A DNA stretch of 64,000 bases from the NCBI RefSeq assembly GCF_014284475.1, contig NZ_WJBC01000013.1, positions 1 to 64,000 of the forward strand, read 5' to 3'. Shown piece after piece: positions 63,253 to 64,000 of this stretch. This stretch comes from Acetobacterium fimetarium (GTDB lineage: Bacteria; Bacillota; Clostridia; Eubacteriales; Eubacteriaceae). Both the position numbers and the translations under genes were made by a program. The notes under the pieces were generated by a model. The model was not told the origin of the DNA and ran no database searches. It saw only the letters and a list, made by a program, of their open reading frames with translations. The first letter of the stretch is position 1, and each line of letters opens with the position of its first letter.

Positions 63253-64000
63253 GAAATCTCAAGTCGTTGTCATGGGATGTGAATCCTATGACACGGGACT
63301 TGTTTATGAAAAATTAAAAACTGCCATTGGTCTGTTAGGTGGAATTGAAAAATTTATAGACAAAGATGAGAGAATCTTAATCAAACCCAATTTGCTGCGT
63401 GGCAAAAACCCGGAAGCGGGAATTACAACCCATCCTTCCGTGTTTGAAGCGATGGTACGAATAGTAACGGAACAGGGCGTCAAAAGACTGTCTTACGGAG
63501 ATTCTCCGGGTTTTGGTTCGCCATCAAATGTCGCCAAAGACAGCGGACTTTGGGAAGTTGCAAAAAAATATGAGCTGCCTTTAGACGAGTTCAGTCATGG
63601 CGAAACGGTGGATTATTTATTGGGAGCGGTGACAAAACGCTTCGAAATTGCCGAAGGTGTTTTGGCAAGTGACGGGATCATTAGTCTTTCCAAAATGAAA
63701 ACACATGGACTGACCAGGATCACCGGCGCGGTAAAGAACCAATTGGGCTGTGTTTACGGTTTGAATAAGAGCATGTCCCATGCACGCTATCCCGATGCGG
63801 ACAGTTTTTCGAAAATGCTGGTGGATTTGAACCGATACCTTAATCCCAAACTGCGTCTTTTTGTGATGGACGGTATCGTTGCGATGGAGGGAAACGGACC
63901 GGCATCGGGAAATCCACTGCCGATGAAGGTTCTGTTGGTATCGGATGATCCGGTCGCGCTTGATGCGACCTTTGCCAGAATGATCGACCTGGATCCGAAT
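63242..64000 (+). CDS. DUF362-domain protein (partial, runs off the window)
   Basis: The open frame from ATG 63242 runs to the window edge (253 codons). It contains L-I-K-P-N-L-L-R, T-H-P-S-V-F-E-A-M, Y-G-D-S-P-G-F-G-S, S-K-M-K-T-H-G-L-T-R-I-T-G-A-V-K-N-Q-L-G and V-M-D-G-I-V-A-M-E-G-N-G-P, all DUF362 hallmarks. Such proteins often carry C-terminal [4Fe-4S] ferredoxin clusters, which would lie beyond the window. Overlaps the cvfB 3' end by 11 bases. Function unknown. Confidence 0.9.
   Translation, partial: MEDKKSQVVVMGCESYDTGLVYEKLKTAIGLLGGIEKFIDKDERILIKPNLLRGKNPEAGITTHPSVFEAMVRIVTEQGVKRLSYGDSPGFGSPSNVAKDSGLWEVAKKYELPLDEFSHGETVDYLLGAVTKRFEIAEGVLASDGIISLSKMKTHGLTRITGAVKNQLGCVYGLNKSMSHARYPDADSFSKMLVDLNRYLNPKLRLFVMDGIVAMEGNGPASGNPLPMKVLLVSDDPVALDATFARMIDLDPN

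Overview
The window is a gene-dense, almost entirely plus-strand stretch of a Firmicute (Clostridia) chromosome. The gene order and protein sequences best fit the Eubacteriales, probably an Acetobacterium or Eubacteriaceae relative. This placement is inferred from synteny (priA-def-fmt-rsmB-rlmN-PP2C-PASTA kinase-rsgA-thiN, secD-secF-recJ-apt-rel, tig-clpP-clpX-lon); no rRNA is present to confirm it. Most of the window is housekeeping core. The accessory signals are an insertion-sequence remnant at the left edge and a three-copy intergenic palindrome.

Layout. 1-130: the 3' end of an IS200/IS605-type element (tnpB tail plus perfect terminal hairpin). 196-4500: mutL, miaA and a PLP-dependent methionine gamma-lyase-like gene. 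4509-5030: two copies of a structured palindromic repeat flanking a 57-residue YnzC/DUF896 gene; a third copy lies at 54678-54835. 5058-11674: M18 aminopeptidase, radC, an RluA-type pseudouridine synthase, a class A PBP with a low-complexity tail, a cupin and nth. 11711-16455: a livKHMGF branched-chain amino acid ABC transporter with its own promoter, an internal attenuator-like hairpin and a final terminator. 16531-22470: the protein-quality-control set tig, clpP, clpX, lon. 22498-26471: ysxC, queG, secD, secF. 26573-33999: recJ, apt, bifunctional rel, dtd, a metallo-beta-lactamase-fold hydrolase and hemZ. 34155-36239: aspS and tRNA-Pro(GGG). 36260-40654: the division cluster (a frameshifted HlyD-like anchor protein, yggS, sepF, yggT, ylmH, rluD). 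40697-42466: rqcH on the minus strand. 42611-63252: yicC, gmk, rpoZ, priA, def, fmt, a YugP-type metallopeptidase, rsmB, rlmN, PP2C, PASTA kinase, rsgA, thiN, rpmB (minus), asp23, fakA, recG, rsmD, coaD, a coiled-coil protein and cvfB. A DUF362 gene runs off the right edge.

The genes form long, tightly packed operons with many ATGA or stop-start overlaps, broken by hairpin terminators and sigma-A-like promoters. The functions are mostly information processing and surveillance: repair (mutL, radC, nth, recJ, recG, priA), ribosome assembly and rescue (ysxC, rsgA, rqcH, rsmB, rsmD, rlmN), secretion, proteolysis and the Ser/Thr kinase-phosphatase pair.

Most notable observations: (1) PriA keeps its DNA-binding and zinc regions but has lost the Walker A, motif III and motif VI signatures, so it looks like an ATPase-dead pseudohelicase. 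(2) The HlyD-like gene is split by a run of ten T inside its membrane-anchor codons, a candidate slippage or phase switch. (3) The palindromic repeats show a compensatory base-pair change between copies, which supports a conserved hairpin. (4) A long structured leader precedes yicC. (5) The livK promoter overlaps a Fur-like 7-1-7 palindrome.
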